From contig CAMDAQ010000003.1 in the NCBI GenBank assembly GCA_945888705.1, positions 1 through 48,858 on the forward strand: a DNA stretch of 48,858 nt, in the 5' to 3' direction. Position numbers and translations under genes: made by a program. Positions 1-9,042 of the stretch are shown piece after piece (within the stretch, counting starts at the first letter, position 1; each line of letters opens with the position of its first letter). Origin of the DNA: Singulisphaera sp. GP187 (GTDB taxonomy: Bacteria; Planctomycetota; Phycisphaerae; Phycisphaerales; SM1A02). The notes under the pieces were generated by a model. It made no database searches. It saw nothing but the letters and a program-made list of their open reading frames with translations, and was not told where the DNA came from.

Positions 1-473
1 ACGAAGTTGAGCGTGAGCGCCGCACGTTCGTAACCGCGCAGGAGCAGCTCGGGATCGGGGCGCCGCGCCGCGGCACTGAACTCGCTGCGATTCACATTGT
101 CGCCGCGATAGGCCGGCAGCGAGACGCCGTCACGCACTTCGGCATCGGCCGAGCGGGGCTTGGCGTACTGGCCGGCCAGGCGCGCCAGCCGCACCACGCG
201 ACGCCCCGAGCCGTGCACGAGCACCAGGCTCATCTGCAGCAGGATCTTGAGCTGTGCCGTGATGGCATCGGGCCGGCACTGCGCGAAACTCTCGGCACAG
301 TCCCCCGCCTGCAGCACGAACGCCTCGCCGCGCGTTGCGGCGGCGAGCTGCTGCTTGAGCGCAAGCACCTCGCCGCTGGTGACCAGCGGCGGCAGCGCCG
401 CCAGCTCGGCAAGCACGGTGTCGAGGGCAGCACGGTCCTCGTAGGGAGGCTGCTGCGCGGCCGACTTGGCCAT
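1..473 (-). CDS. Class II 3-deoxy-7-phosphoheptulonate (DAHP) synthase, N-terminal part, truncated by window edge
   Basis: My reverse-strand translation from ATG at 473: MAKSAAQQPPYEDRAALDTVLAELAALPPLVTSGEVLALKQQLAAATRGEAFVLQAGDCAESFAQCRPDAIT...AYRGDNVNRSEF, with class II DAHPS signatures (PPLV..E...L, QAGDCAESF, YRGDNVN). Confidence 0.88.
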   Translation of the reverse strand, partial: MAKSAAQQPPYEDRAALDTVLAELAALPPLVTSGEVLALKQQLAAATRGEAFVLQAGDCAESFAQCRPDAITAQLKILLQMSLVLVHGSGRRVVRLARLAGQYAKPRSADAEVRDGVSLPAYRGDNVNRSEFSAAARRPDPELLLRGYERAALTLNF

Positions 474-504
474 CCACGATGAAGGGGTCCATGCAGTCAT
501 GAAT

Positions 505-587
505 GCGGGCGACAGGACTTGAACCTGCACGGGTGTTACCCCACGGGAACCTAAATCCCGTGCGTCTGCCAATTCCGCCACGCCCGC
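505..587 (-). tRNA. tRNA-Leu (anticodon UAG)
   Basis: Reverse strand GCGGGCG...GGAATTGGCAGACGC...CGGGA-TTTAGGT-TCCCG...GGTTCAAGTCC...CGCCCGC; 7-bp acceptor stem, class II variable arm, anticodon loop TTTAGGT. Confidence 0.95.
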
Positions 588-633
588 GGCGTTCGTAGCA
601 TCCTAAGCCAGCGGCAGCGGCCGCATCGATGCC

Positions 634-1209
634 ATGCGACGCTTCTTCGCCATCTCCCTGATGCCCCTGCTCGCGCGGTTGCTGCTGGCGCTGGCGCTCG
701 CACCGGCGGGCTACCGCGACGCCTTCGGCGTGCGCGTCTTCACGCCGAAGGAAACGGCCCAGCTCGTCGAGCTCGGCTACGACATCGGCCAGGAGGGTGT
801 AGTCCCGGGCACGACCGTCGACCCGGAGTCGCTCGATCCCCTGCAGGCGCCGCGCTGGCTCGGCAAGGCGCTCGACCTGCATGAGCTCAAGGTGGTGCCC
901 GAGCCCCTGCAGGTTGCGCTGTGGGAGTCGGTGGCGCGACTGGTCGCGGGCACGCTGCTGTTGATTGGTTTCCTCAGCCGGCTGTGGGCCGCCGCGATGC
1001 TCGCCGCCATCGGCACGCAGTTCGCGCTCGGGCCCGCGCGAGCGATGGCCGAGAGCCTCTTCTACAGCCTCGAGCCGGGCGAATACCAAGCTGGATTCGT
1101 CTCGCTCGCGCTCTGCACGCTGGCCTTGAATGTGCTGCTCGTGGGCGCGGGCGCGCTGAGCATCGACCGCGCCGTCTTCGGCGGCACGTCGACGAACGAA
1201 GACGCGTGA
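634..1209 (+). CDS. DoxX-like integral membrane protein
   Basis: 191 aa; RLLLALALAPAGYRDAFG N-terminus and several hydrophobic segments, DoxX-like layout. Confidence 0.5.
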   Translation: MRRFFAISLMPLLARLLLALALAPAGYRDAFGVRVFTPKETAQLVELGYDIGQEGVVPGTTVDPESLDPLQAPRWLGKALDLHELKVVPEPLQVALWESVARLVAGTLLLIGFLSRLWAAAMLAAIGTQFALGPARAMAESLFYSLEPGEYQAGFVSLALCTLALNVLLVGAGALSIDRAVFGGTSTNEDA

Positions 1210-1228
1210 TCGCGGCCCGCGCGGGCCG

Positions 1229-1948
1229 TCACTCCTTCATCTGACGGAGCTCGTTGCGCAGGATCGCGGCGAGTTCGTAGTTCTCGCTGACGATCGCCGC
1301 GCGCAGGCGCTCCTCGAGCTCGGCGCGCTGGCTGCTGGGCAACCGCGGCACGAGCATGTCACGCATCGATCGAAGGATCGCCACTTCGGGGCTGGCCTCG
1401 AAGCGGTTGCGCTGGCCGATCATCGTGTACGCATCGCGCACAGCAGCCATGCCCGCGTCGAGTGCAGCAAGCGCCCCGCGATGATCCTTGACCTGCAGGG
1501 CAGCAGCCGCTTCGGCACGCGTGCGGGTCACGACCAGTCCCAGCCGGAGCTGCTCGAACGCAGCGCGATCCTCGGGGCGCGCCGCCCGCTCGCGCACGAC
1601 CTCGATGAGGTCGAGGTTGCGACGGCAATCGCGCGCAGCAAGGCCCGGGAACCCGGCCATCATCAGCGCCGTCGCGCGCTGCTGGTAGAGCCCGGCTTCC
1701 TGGCGGAGCGCTTCGAGGCGTTCGGGCGCCAGCGGTTCGGGCGCGGGATCCTCGCGCAACAGGTCTAGGAGGCTCTCCCGCCCCCCGGGGCGCAGCCCGT
1801 CGGGGCGACCGTCCATCTCCATCTGCAGGATGCCCAGGTCCAGGCGCACCTGCACCTTGTGGCGGCCATCAAGCCCCTGCACCACGCGCACCCGCGGCGT
1901 CGAAGGGTCAAGAGGCCATGAAGACAAGAGACCGGACAGGTCGTCCAT
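1229..1948 (-). CDS. UvrB/UvrC (UVR) motif-containing protein
   Basis: C-terminal LEERLRAAIVSENYELAAILRNELRQMKE matches the UVR motif. Confidence 0.75.
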   Translation of the reverse strand: MDDLSGLLSSWPLDPSTPRVRVVQGLDGRHKVQVRLDLGILQMEMDGRPDGLRPGGRESLLDLLREDPAPEPLAPERLEALRQEAGLYQQRATALMMAGFPGLAARDCRRNLDLIEVVRERAARPEDRAAFEQLRLGLVVTRTRAEAAAALQVKDHRGALAALDAGMAAVRDAYTMIGQRNRFEASPEVAILRSMRDMLVPRLPSSQRAELEERLRAAIVSENYELAAILRNELRQMKE

Positions 1949-2081
1949 GACCTGATCGTAGCCTCGGTGCCCCCGGATCCAAGCGGGTTGCTCCCCATCG
2001 ACAGCCCCGGGACAGGATTGCGTACGCCCCGCCGGAATCTCTTGCCACAGCCCCCGCTCCTGCGCTTAGGATTGTTCATCC

Positions 2082-2942
2082 ATGGCCCGGTCAGAAGTCC
2101 AGTCCGAGCTCCAGTTGTACCTGCGAGAGGTCAACGAGACTGCCCTGCTCACACCAGAGGAGGAGAAGACTCTTGGCTGGCGCATCATCAACGACGGCTG
2201 CCTGCAGTCGAAGGAGCGGATGATCAAGGCGAACCTGCGCCTGGTCATCGCCATCAGCAAGAACTACGTCAACCGCGGGCTCACGCTGCCTGACCTCATC
2301 GAGGAAGGCAACATCGGCCTGATCCGCGCGGTCGAGGGCTTCGATCCCGCGCAGGGCGCGCGCTTCAGCACCTACGCGAGCTGGTGGATCAAGCAGGCGA
2401 TCAAGCGCACGCTGATCAACGCCGTCCAGCCGATCCACATCCCGGCGTACATGGTCGAGCTGATCGCGCGCTGGAAGGACACCTCGCGCAAGTTCGAGGA
2501 GAAGCACGGGCGCAGCCCGAGCCTGCAGGAGCTCTCGAAGGAGATGAAACTCCCGGTCAAGAAGCTCGTCATCATCCGCCGCGCGGTGAAGGCGTACCAG
2601 GCCCCGAGCCAGGCGCCCATCGGCGAGGACGGCGTGGCGATGGACTTCGGGGACCTCTTCGAGGACACCCGCGGCAAGCAACCCGACCGCGAAGCGAGCG
2701 AGAACGAGGACTTCAAGATCATCCTCAAGCTGCTCGACTCGATCGACGAGCGCGATGCGCGCGTCCTGCGCCTGCGCTTTGGCCTCGAAGGCCACGAACC
2801 CCTGACCCTCAAGCAGATCGGCGAGATCGTGGGCCTGACCCGCGAGCGCGTGCGCCAGATCGAGGTCGAGGCCCTGCGGCGGCTCAACCAGCAGCTGCAC
2901 GACGACAAGCCCACGCGGTTCTTCCGCGGGCAGTCGGCGTAA
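2082..2942 (+). CDS. RNA polymerase sigma-70 family factor (RpoD/SigA-like)
   Basis: LRLVIAISKNYVNRGLTLPDLIEEGNIGLIRAVEGFDPAQGARFSTYASWWIKQAI and C-terminal TLKQIGEIVGLTRERVRQIEVEALRRL. Confidence 0.95.
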   Translation: MARSEVQSELQLYLREVNETALLTPEEEKTLGWRIINDGCLQSKERMIKANLRLVIAISKNYVNRGLTLPDLIEEGNIGLIRAVEGFDPAQGARFSTYASWWIKQAIKRTLINAVQPIHIPAYMVELIARWKDTSRKFEEKHGRSPSLQELSKEMKLPVKKLVIIRRAVKAYQAPSQAPIGEDGVAMDFGDLFEDTRGKQPDREASENEDFKIILKLLDSIDERDARVLRLRFGLEGHEPLTLKQIGEIVGLTRERVRQIEVEALRRLNQQLHDDKPTRFFRGQSA

Positions 2943-3068
2943 CGAGATCAATCAACGCAACCCCTGCAACGGGCCGTGATGCGGCGCGAGAGCCGTCTTG
3001 TTCTGCGGCAGCAGCATCAGCAGCAGCCGTGGCCCTGCCCCACCCGTTCGGACACGTCCGCAGGCGGA

Positions 3069-4202
3069 TCAGGACCGCGTCGCCGAGACGAACGGCATCT
3101 TCGTGACCGTGGCGGTGGCGCTCTCGCGGCCCAGGTCCACGCTGAGCGCGGTACCGACCTCGGCCAGCGCAGCATCGACGAACGCCATCGCGATCGGCTT
3201 GTCGAGCGTCGGGCTCAGGCACCCGCTGGTCACGCGGCCGACCACGTCATTGCCGTGCTTGACCTGCATGCCCTGCCGCGCGCTGCGACGGCCGTCGAGC
3301 ACCAGGCCTACGAGCTTGCGCGCAGGACCCGCCGCGGCGATCCGCTGCAACGCATCCTGGCCGATGAAGCGGCCGGCCCGCTCGTCGTCCTGGCCCTTGT
3401 CGAGCTTGACCGCGAAGCCCAGGCCAGCGCTGATGGGATCGGTCTCCTCGTCGATCTCGTGGCCGTACAGCGGCATGCCGGCTTCCATGCGCAGCGTGTC
3501 GCGCGCGCCGAGGCCGATCGGCTTGACCACGCTGTCCGCCTGGCCTGCGTTCTTCAGGAACATGCCCATCGCCAGCTGCGCGGTGCCCGCGCCCAGGATC
3601 ACCTCCACGCCATCCTCGCCCGTGTAGCCGGTACGGCTCACGATGAGCTTGACGACGATCAGGTTCTTCTGCGTGAAGCGATAGCGCTTGAGGTTGGGGA
3701 TCTCGCGGCTCATGCCCGCGATCAGGTCCATCGCCTTGGGCCCCTGCAGCGCGCACATCGCGGTGGATTCGGTCTGGTCATCGAGCTTGAAGACCATGTC
3801 GCCCTTCACGGCGGCGAAGTGCGCCAGGAGCTTGGCGCGGTTGCTCGCGTTGCACACGACAAGGAAATCGCTCTCGTCCATGCAGTAGACGATGATGTCG
3901 TCGAGGCAGCCTCCGCGCTCGTTGCACACGATGCCGTAGCGGCACTGGCCGGGCTCCATGCCCAGGACCTGTCGCGTGCAGACCATGTCGAGGAAGCGAC
4001 GCGCGTGCCGACCGGTGAACCGGAGGCGACCCATGTGGCTCACGTCGAAGAAGCCGGCGCTCGCGCGGCAGTGGCGGTGCTCTTCGATGATGCTGCCGTA
4101 GGAGAGCGGCATCTCCCACCCGGCGAAGTCGACCATCTTGGCCTTGTGCTGCAGGTGGAAGGAATGGAACGGGGTGCGCAGCAACTGGGTCGCGGTGGTC
4201 AT
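3069..4202 (-). CDS. gcvT: Aminomethyltransferase, glycine cleavage system T protein
   Basis: MTTATQLLRTPFHSFHLQHKAKMVDFAGWEMPLSYGSIIEEH...FDVSHMGRLRFTG...SRTGYTGEDGVEV; start reset to 4202 because the listed ORF (to 7085) runs antisense through bamA. Confidence 0.93.
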   Translation of the reverse strand: MTTATQLLRTPFHSFHLQHKAKMVDFAGWEMPLSYGSIIEEHRHCRASAGFFDVSHMGRLRFTGRHARRFLDMVCTRQVLGMEPGQCRYGIVCNERGGCLDDIIVYCMDESDFLVVCNASNRAKLLAHFAAVKGDMVFKLDDQTESTAMCALQGPKAMDLIAGMSREIPNLKRYRFTQKNLIVVKLIVSRTGYTGEDGVEVILGAGTAQLAMGMFLKNAGQADSVVKPIGLGARDTLRMEAGMPLYGHEIDEETDPISAGLGFAVKLDKGQDDERAGRFIGQDALQRIAAAGPARKLVGLVLDGRRSARQGMQVKHGNDVVGRVTSGCLSPTLDKPIAMAFVDAALAEVGTALSVDLGRESATATVTKMPFVSATRS

Positions 4203-4280
4203 GGTGGTCCTCGCTTGGAGAGCGACCATCGTAGACGCGCCGCCCGGCACCGGCCTGCCGCACGGGGGTATGCTCCATCC

Positions 4281-6701
4281 ATGACCGCCCGGAGCGCGCC
4301 CACCCGCCTCGTCCACGCGTTGATGCGCGTGCTCGCGGTGGCGATGCTCCTCCTGGTCTGCCCGCCTACGGCCGCACAATCCATCGACGATGCCACGCTG
4401 ACCGACCGCCCGGTGAGCAAGATCATCTTCGTCGGCCTCGACCGGGTGACCGAGCAGGAAGTGCGCAACAACATTCGCATGGCCTCTGGCCAGCCCTTCG
4501 ATGCCAAGGCCGTGAAGGACGACGTGGCCAACCTCTACCGGCTTGGCCACTTCGACGTGGTGCGCGCCGACGCGGAACTGCAGCCCGATGGCACCGTCCA
4601 CCTGACCTACCGCATGGATGAGCAGCCCCTGGTCTCCGACATCCAGGTGATCGGCAACACGATCCTCAGCGACCAGGAGCTGCGCAAGGAGATCGGGCTC
4701 TACGCCGGCGGACCGCGCGACGACTTCCTCCTCGAGCGCGCCGTGACCAAAATCAAGGAGCTCTACCGCGGCCGCGGCCACTACCTCGCCGAAGTCACGG
4801 TCGACGAAAGCGAGCTCAAGGACAACGGCATCCTGATCTTCCGGATCATCGAGGGCCCACGCACGCGCGTGCGCTCGATCGAGTTCACCGGCAACCGGGC
4901 GTTCCCGGCCAAGCGGCTGCAGGAGGAGATCCAGACGAAGGAATGGGTGTTCCTCTTCGGCAAGGGCGACCTTGACGAGGATCGGCTCGCCGGCGACGTG
5001 GCCGCGCTCGACCGCTTCTACAAGGGACAGGGCTACGTCGACGTACGCGTGGACCGGCGCGTGGACGTGGCGCCCGACGGCAACGAAGCGAAGGTCGTCT
5101 TCGCCGTCGAGGAAGGCCGCCAATATCGGTTGCGCAACGTCACGATCCTCAACCTCGGCGAGGAGAAGGTGCCGGCGCTGACCAGCGAGCAGGCCCTGGG
5201 GCTGCTGCGGATCCGCCCGGGCGATGCGTTCCTCGAAACGCTGGTGAAGGGCTCGGTCGAGGCGGTGAAGGGCGCGTACCAGGTCATGGGCCACGCCGAC
5301 GTCGTGGTGCAGAGCGAGTGGGTGCGTACCGGCGAAAGCCCCGAGGTGGACCTGGTGCTCAAGGTGCGGGAAGGCGGCGAGACGATCGCAGGCATCGTGC
5401 GCATCCAGGGCAACAGCCTGACGCGTGACAACGTCATCCGCCGCGACGTCATGATCGATCCGGGCCGGCCGCTCGATGCCCGGCAGGTCGACGAAGCCAC
5501 CAAGCGACTCGAGCGCACGCGGCTCTTCGGCGACGTACGCGTGACGCTGCAGCAGCCGGATCCCGGGGACCAGGGCGTGCGCGACGTGCTCGTCGAGGTC
5601 AAGGAGCAGAACACGGGCTCGCTGAACTTCGGCGTGGGCGCCAGCACCGACACCGGCCTCTTCGGGCAGATCAGCCTGACCCAGCGCAACTTCGACCTCT
5701 TCGACACGCCCCGCACGCTCGACGAGTTCTTCGCCCAGCGCGCCTTCCGCGGCGCGGGCCAGACCTTCAACGCATCGATCTCGCCCGGCGTCGAGGTGAG
5801 CAACTACACGATCGGCATCAGCGATCCGCGGCTGCTCGACTCCGAATGGGGCGGCGGCATCAACGGCTTCTACCGCACGCGCGTGTACGAGGACTGGACC
5901 GAGGAGCGCTGGGGCCCCAACGTGCAGCTCTCGCGCCGGCTGGGCGAGCTCTGGACCTTCACCAGCCGGCTCAACTGGAACCGCGTCGAGTTGACGGACT
6001 TCGACACCTCGACGCCCACGATCGTCTACGAGGAACAGGGGCCCTACGACCTCGATTCGTTGACGTTCTCGTTCACGCGCACCAACACCGACAACGTGAA
6101 CCGTCCTTCGCGCGGCACGCGCATCGAAGGCAGCGTGCAGCAGTACGGCGTGCTCGGCGGCGAGTACATGTACACCGCGATCAACGGCGAATGGACCGGG
6201 TTCTTCACGCTCGCCGAGGACCTGATCGGCCGCAAGAGCGTGCTCAAGACGACCGTGCAGAGCGGCTACATCTTCGACGACGAGGCCCCGCTCACCGAGC
6301 GCTTCTACCTTGGCGGCCGCACGTTCCGCGGCTTCGAGTTCCGCACGATCAGCCCCAAGAGCGCCAGCTCCGGGCCGCCGGGCTTCGAGACCCCGACGGT
6401 GAACGCCGACGGCCAGGCCGACGGCGACCCGATCGGTGGAACGTTCAAGTTCTTCGCCGGTGCGCAGTACGAGATGCCGCTCATCGACGAGTTCGTCAAC
6501 TGGGTCGCCTTCTGCGACTCGGGCACCGTCGTCGACGAGGTCGCGCTCTCGGAGTACCGCGTCTCCGTCGGCATCGGCCTGCGCCTGTACCTGCCGCAGT
6601 TCGGACCGGTGCCCCTGGCGTTCGACTTCGCGCAGCCGATCGTGAAGGAAGACACCGACCAGACGCAGGTCTTCAGCTTCTCCGCCGACCTGCCCTTCTG
6701 A
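4281..6701 (+). CDS. bamA: Outer membrane protein assembly factor BamA (POTRA plus Omp85 barrel)
   Basis: Signal peptide MTARSAPTRLVHALMRVLAVAMLLLVCPPTAAQ, repeated POTRA segments, barrel motifs FYLGGRTFRGFEF; start reset to 4281. Confidence 0.92.
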   Translation: MTARSAPTRLVHALMRVLAVAMLLLVCPPTAAQSIDDATLTDRPVSKIIFVGLDRVTEQEVRNNIRMASGQPFDAKAVKDDVANLYRLGHFDVVRADAELQPDGTVHLTYRMDEQPLVSDIQVIGNTILSDQELRKEIGLYAGGPRDDFLLERAVTKIKELYRGRGHYLAEVTVDESELKDNGILIFRIIEGPRTRVRSIEFTGNRAFPAKRLQEEIQTKEWVFLFGKGDLDEDRLAGDVAALDRFYKGQGYVDVRVDRRVDVAPDGNEAKVVFAVEEGRQYRLRNVTILNLGEEKVPALTSEQALGLLRIRPGDAFLETLVKGSVEAVKGAYQVMGHADVVVQSEWVRTGESPEVDLVLKVREGGETIAGIVRIQGNSLTRDNVIRRDVMIDPGRPLDARQVDEATKRLERTRLFGDVRVTLQQPDPGDQGVRDVLVEVKEQNTGSLNFGVGASTDTGLFGQISLTQRNFDLFDTPRTLDEFFAQRAFRGAGQTFNASISPGVEVSNYTIGISDPRLLDSEWGGGINGFYRTRVYEDWTEERWGPNVQLSRRLGELWTFTSRLNWNRVELTDFDTSTPTIVYEEQGPYDLDSLTFSFTRTNTDNVNRPSRGTRIEGSVQQYGVLGGEYMYTAINGEWTGFFTLAEDLIGRKSVLKTTVQSGYIFDDEAPLTERFYLGGRTFRGFEFRTISPKSASSGPPGFETPTVNADGQADGDPIGGTFKFFAGAQYEMPLIDEFVNWVAFCDSGTVVDEVALSEYRVSVGIGLRLYLPQFGPVPLAFDFAQPIVKEDTDQTQVFSFSADLPF

Positions 6702-6747
6702 GCGCGCGCCGGGCCGCGCACTCCGGGCATCGCTACCATCCGCGCCC

Positions 6748-7383
6748 ATGAAGCACCGAACGTTCCTGCCTGCCGTGCTGTGCGTCCTGGGCGGCGCCGT
6801 CGTCGCCGCGAGCGCCTTTGCCGCCGGCCGCATCGCCGCGGCCCCGACCGCCGTCGCGAGCATCGACATCCAGAAGGTCCTCGAGAAGATCTCCGCCCGC
6901 GCCGACACCGAGGTCGAGATCTCGCGCCTGGCCGCGGCGTTCGAGAAGGACATCACCGACCGGAGCAAGGACCTCGAGGCCCGCCTGAAGGCGACCGAGG
7001 CCATGACCGATCCGGCGCAGGTGCAGTCCACGCGCGATGCGCTCGCATTGGAAAACCTGCAGCTGCGTGAGTGGACCCAGCTCAAGGGCCAGGAGCTCGA
7101 CCGCGAGCGCGCGCTGCGCTTCGAGGCGCTCTACCGCGAGATCCGCTCCGAGGCGCAGAAGCTCGCGCAGGTCGAGGGCTACGACTATGTGCTGGTCAAC
7201 GACGGCGCCGCCGACATGAAGCGCGATCCCCGCAGCAAGGAGTCGTACTTCGAGCAGGTGCAGCAGCAGATCGCGCGCCGCCGCGTGCTCGTGGCCAGCG
7301 CCAAGGACGACATCACCGACAAGCTCGTGCTGCGCATGAACAACAACCGCGCCGCCGCGACCCAGGCCACCCCCAAGCCCTGA
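6748..7383 (+). CDS. OmpH/Skp-family periplasmic chaperone (copy 1)
   Basis: Signal sequence, VASIDIQKVLEK, coiled-coil helical body, located between bamA and lpxD. Confidence 0.8.
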   Translation: MKHRTFLPAVLCVLGGAVVAASAFAAGRIAAAPTAVASIDIQKVLEKISARADTEVEISRLAAAFEKDITDRSKDLEARLKATEAMTDPAQVQSTRDALALENLQLREWTQLKGQELDRERALRFEALYREIRSEAQKLAQVEGYDYVLVNDGAADMKRDPRSKESYFEQVQQQIARRRVLVASAKDDITDKLVLRMNNNRAAATQATPKP

Positions 7384-7408
7384 CGCCGGACCACGGAAGG
7401 ACCGAACC

Positions 7409-7999
7409 ATGACCATCAAGACCGCCCTCGCCGCCCTCACCCTCGCCGCACTCGCGGTGGTAGCCGCCACCGCCCCCTCGTCCGCCCCGGTGATCGGCAC
7501 CGTCGAACTCGCGCGCGCGCTCAATGGCCTCGATGCCCGCGCCGGCCACGAGCAGCGCATGAACGGCGTGCAGTCGACCTTGAAGGACCAGGCCGAAAAG
7601 ATGCGCGAGGAACTGCGTTCGCTGCAGGACGAACTCGAGTCGTTCCAGCCGGGCAGCCCCAACTTCGCCGAGGCCGAGCGCAAGGCGCAGGAAAAGGTCG
7701 GCCAGATGCGCGCCTTCGAGGAGTACGCCAAGCTCAAGATGGAATCCGAGAGCGCCAACTGGATCCGCGAGGCCTACGCCGAGATGCGTGCGATCGCCGG
7801 GCGGCTTGCGCAGGAGAACAACATCGACATGATCGTGCTCGATGACTCGGGCTCGCCGGTCGAGCCGGGCACTGTGCAGCAGGTGCTCGCGCAGCTCAAT
7901 GTGCGCCGAACGCTGTTCGTGAACGCCAAGCTCGACGTCACCGACATGCTGATCCAGCGGATGAACGCCGAGTTCAAGGCCAAGCAGGCCGGCAAGTGA
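7409..7999 (+). CDS. OmpH/Skp-family periplasmic chaperone (copy 2)
   Basis: VIGTVELARALNGLDARAGHEQRMNGVQSTLKDQAEKMREELRSLQDELESFQPGSPNF...; same architecture as copy 1. Confidence 0.8.
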   Translation: MTIKTALAALTLAALAVVAATAPSSAPVIGTVELARALNGLDARAGHEQRMNGVQSTLKDQAEKMREELRSLQDELESFQPGSPNFAEAERKAQEKVGQMRAFEEYAKLKMESESANWIREAYAEMRAIAGRLAQENNIDMIVLDDSGSPVEPGTVQQVLAQLNVRRTLFVNAKLDVTDMLIQRMNAEFKAKQAGK

Positions 8000-9042
8000 T
8001 GGAGCGCCCCCGCACCAGCGCCGAGGTCGCCGAACTCGTCGGCGGCGAGCTCTGGGGACCGGGCGACGTGACCATCGATGGGCTCGATACGCTCGAGCTG
8101 GCGCAAGCGGACCACCTCACCTTCATCGGCGAGCAGGCGTATGCCGGCCAGTGGGCCACCAGTGCCGCCGGCACAGCGCTCGCCACGCGTGGGCTCACGA
8201 TCGACGGACATGACCCGGCCGTGCGAGCCATCATCTGGGTGAAGGATGCTGACCGTGCGATGGCAGCGGTGCTCGCCGCCTTCGCCCCCGCCGTGCCCGT
8301 GCCGGCGGAAGGCGTGCACCCATCCGCCATCGTCGAGCCCGGCGCGCTGCTCGCCCCGGGATGCCGCATCGGCGCGAACTGCTTCATCGGTCCCGGAGCC
8401 GAGATCGGTGCGGGCGCCGTGCTCCATCATGGCGCACACGTCGCCGCAGGTGCGCGCATCGGTGCGGGCTCGGTCCTGTGGCAGCATGCGGTCGTACGCG
8501 AGCGATGCATCGTCGGCGCGCGATGCTCGGTCGGCGCCAACGCGGTCGTCGGCAGTGATGGCTTCGGGTTCCGTCCGGACGAGCGCGGATCGATCGTGCG
8601 GACGCCGCACATCGGCATCGCCCAGCTCGCCGACGAGGCCGAGATCGGCGCAGGCACCTGCGTCGACCGCGCGAAGTTCGGCGTGACCTTCATCGGGCCG
8701 GGCACGAAGATCGACAACCTCTGCCAGATCGGCCACAACTGCCGGATCGGTAAGGGTTGCGTGATCAGCGGCATGACCGGGCTGGCCGGCAGCGTGATCG
8801 TGGGTGATTGGTGCCAGATCGGCGCGGGTTCGGGCATCGCGGACCATCGCACGATCGGCAACCGCGTCCGCCTGTCCGCGCGCAGCGGCGTGATGCACGA
8901 CATCCCCGATGGCGAGACCTGGGGCGGGCTGCCTGCACAGCCGATGATGGATGCGTTGCGGCAGATTGCCGCCATCCGTACACTCGCACCGATCGCGGGA
9001 CGCCTGAAGCGCCTGGTGGCGGATCCGCCCACGGGTGGCTGA
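7999..9042 (+). CDS. lpxD: UDP-3-O-acylglucosamine N-acyltransferase
   Basis: N-terminal LpxD domain (SAEVAELVGGELWGPGDVTIDGLDTLELAQADHLTFI) and hexapeptide repeats IGANCFIGPGAEIGAGAVLHHGAHVAAGARIG; start 7996 or 7999. Confidence 0.9.
   Translation: MERPRTSAEVAELVGGELWGPGDVTIDGLDTLELAQADHLTFIGEQAYAGQWATSAAGTALATRGLTIDGHDPAVRAIIWVKDADRAMAAVLAAFAPAVPVPAEGVHPSAIVEPGALLAPGCRIGANCFIGPGAEIGAGAVLHHGAHVAAGARIGAGSVLWQHAVVRERCIVGARCSVGANAVVGSDGFGFRPDERGSIVRTPHIGIAQLADEAEIGAGTCVDRAKFGVTFIGPGTKIDNLCQIGHNCRIGKGCVISGMTGLAGSVIVGDWCQIGAGSGIADHRTIGNRVRLSARSGVMHDIPDGETWGGLPAQPMMDALRQIAAIRTLAPIAGRLKRLVADPPTGG

Noticed and set aside
3069-7085. 1338-aa minus-strand ORF and the complementary 1241-aa plus ORF (2976-6701)
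   Set aside because: GC-rich third-position bias opens the antisense frames. Only the GcvT part (3069-4202, -) and the BamA part (4281-6701, +) show family motifs; the rest is low-complexity antisense translation.
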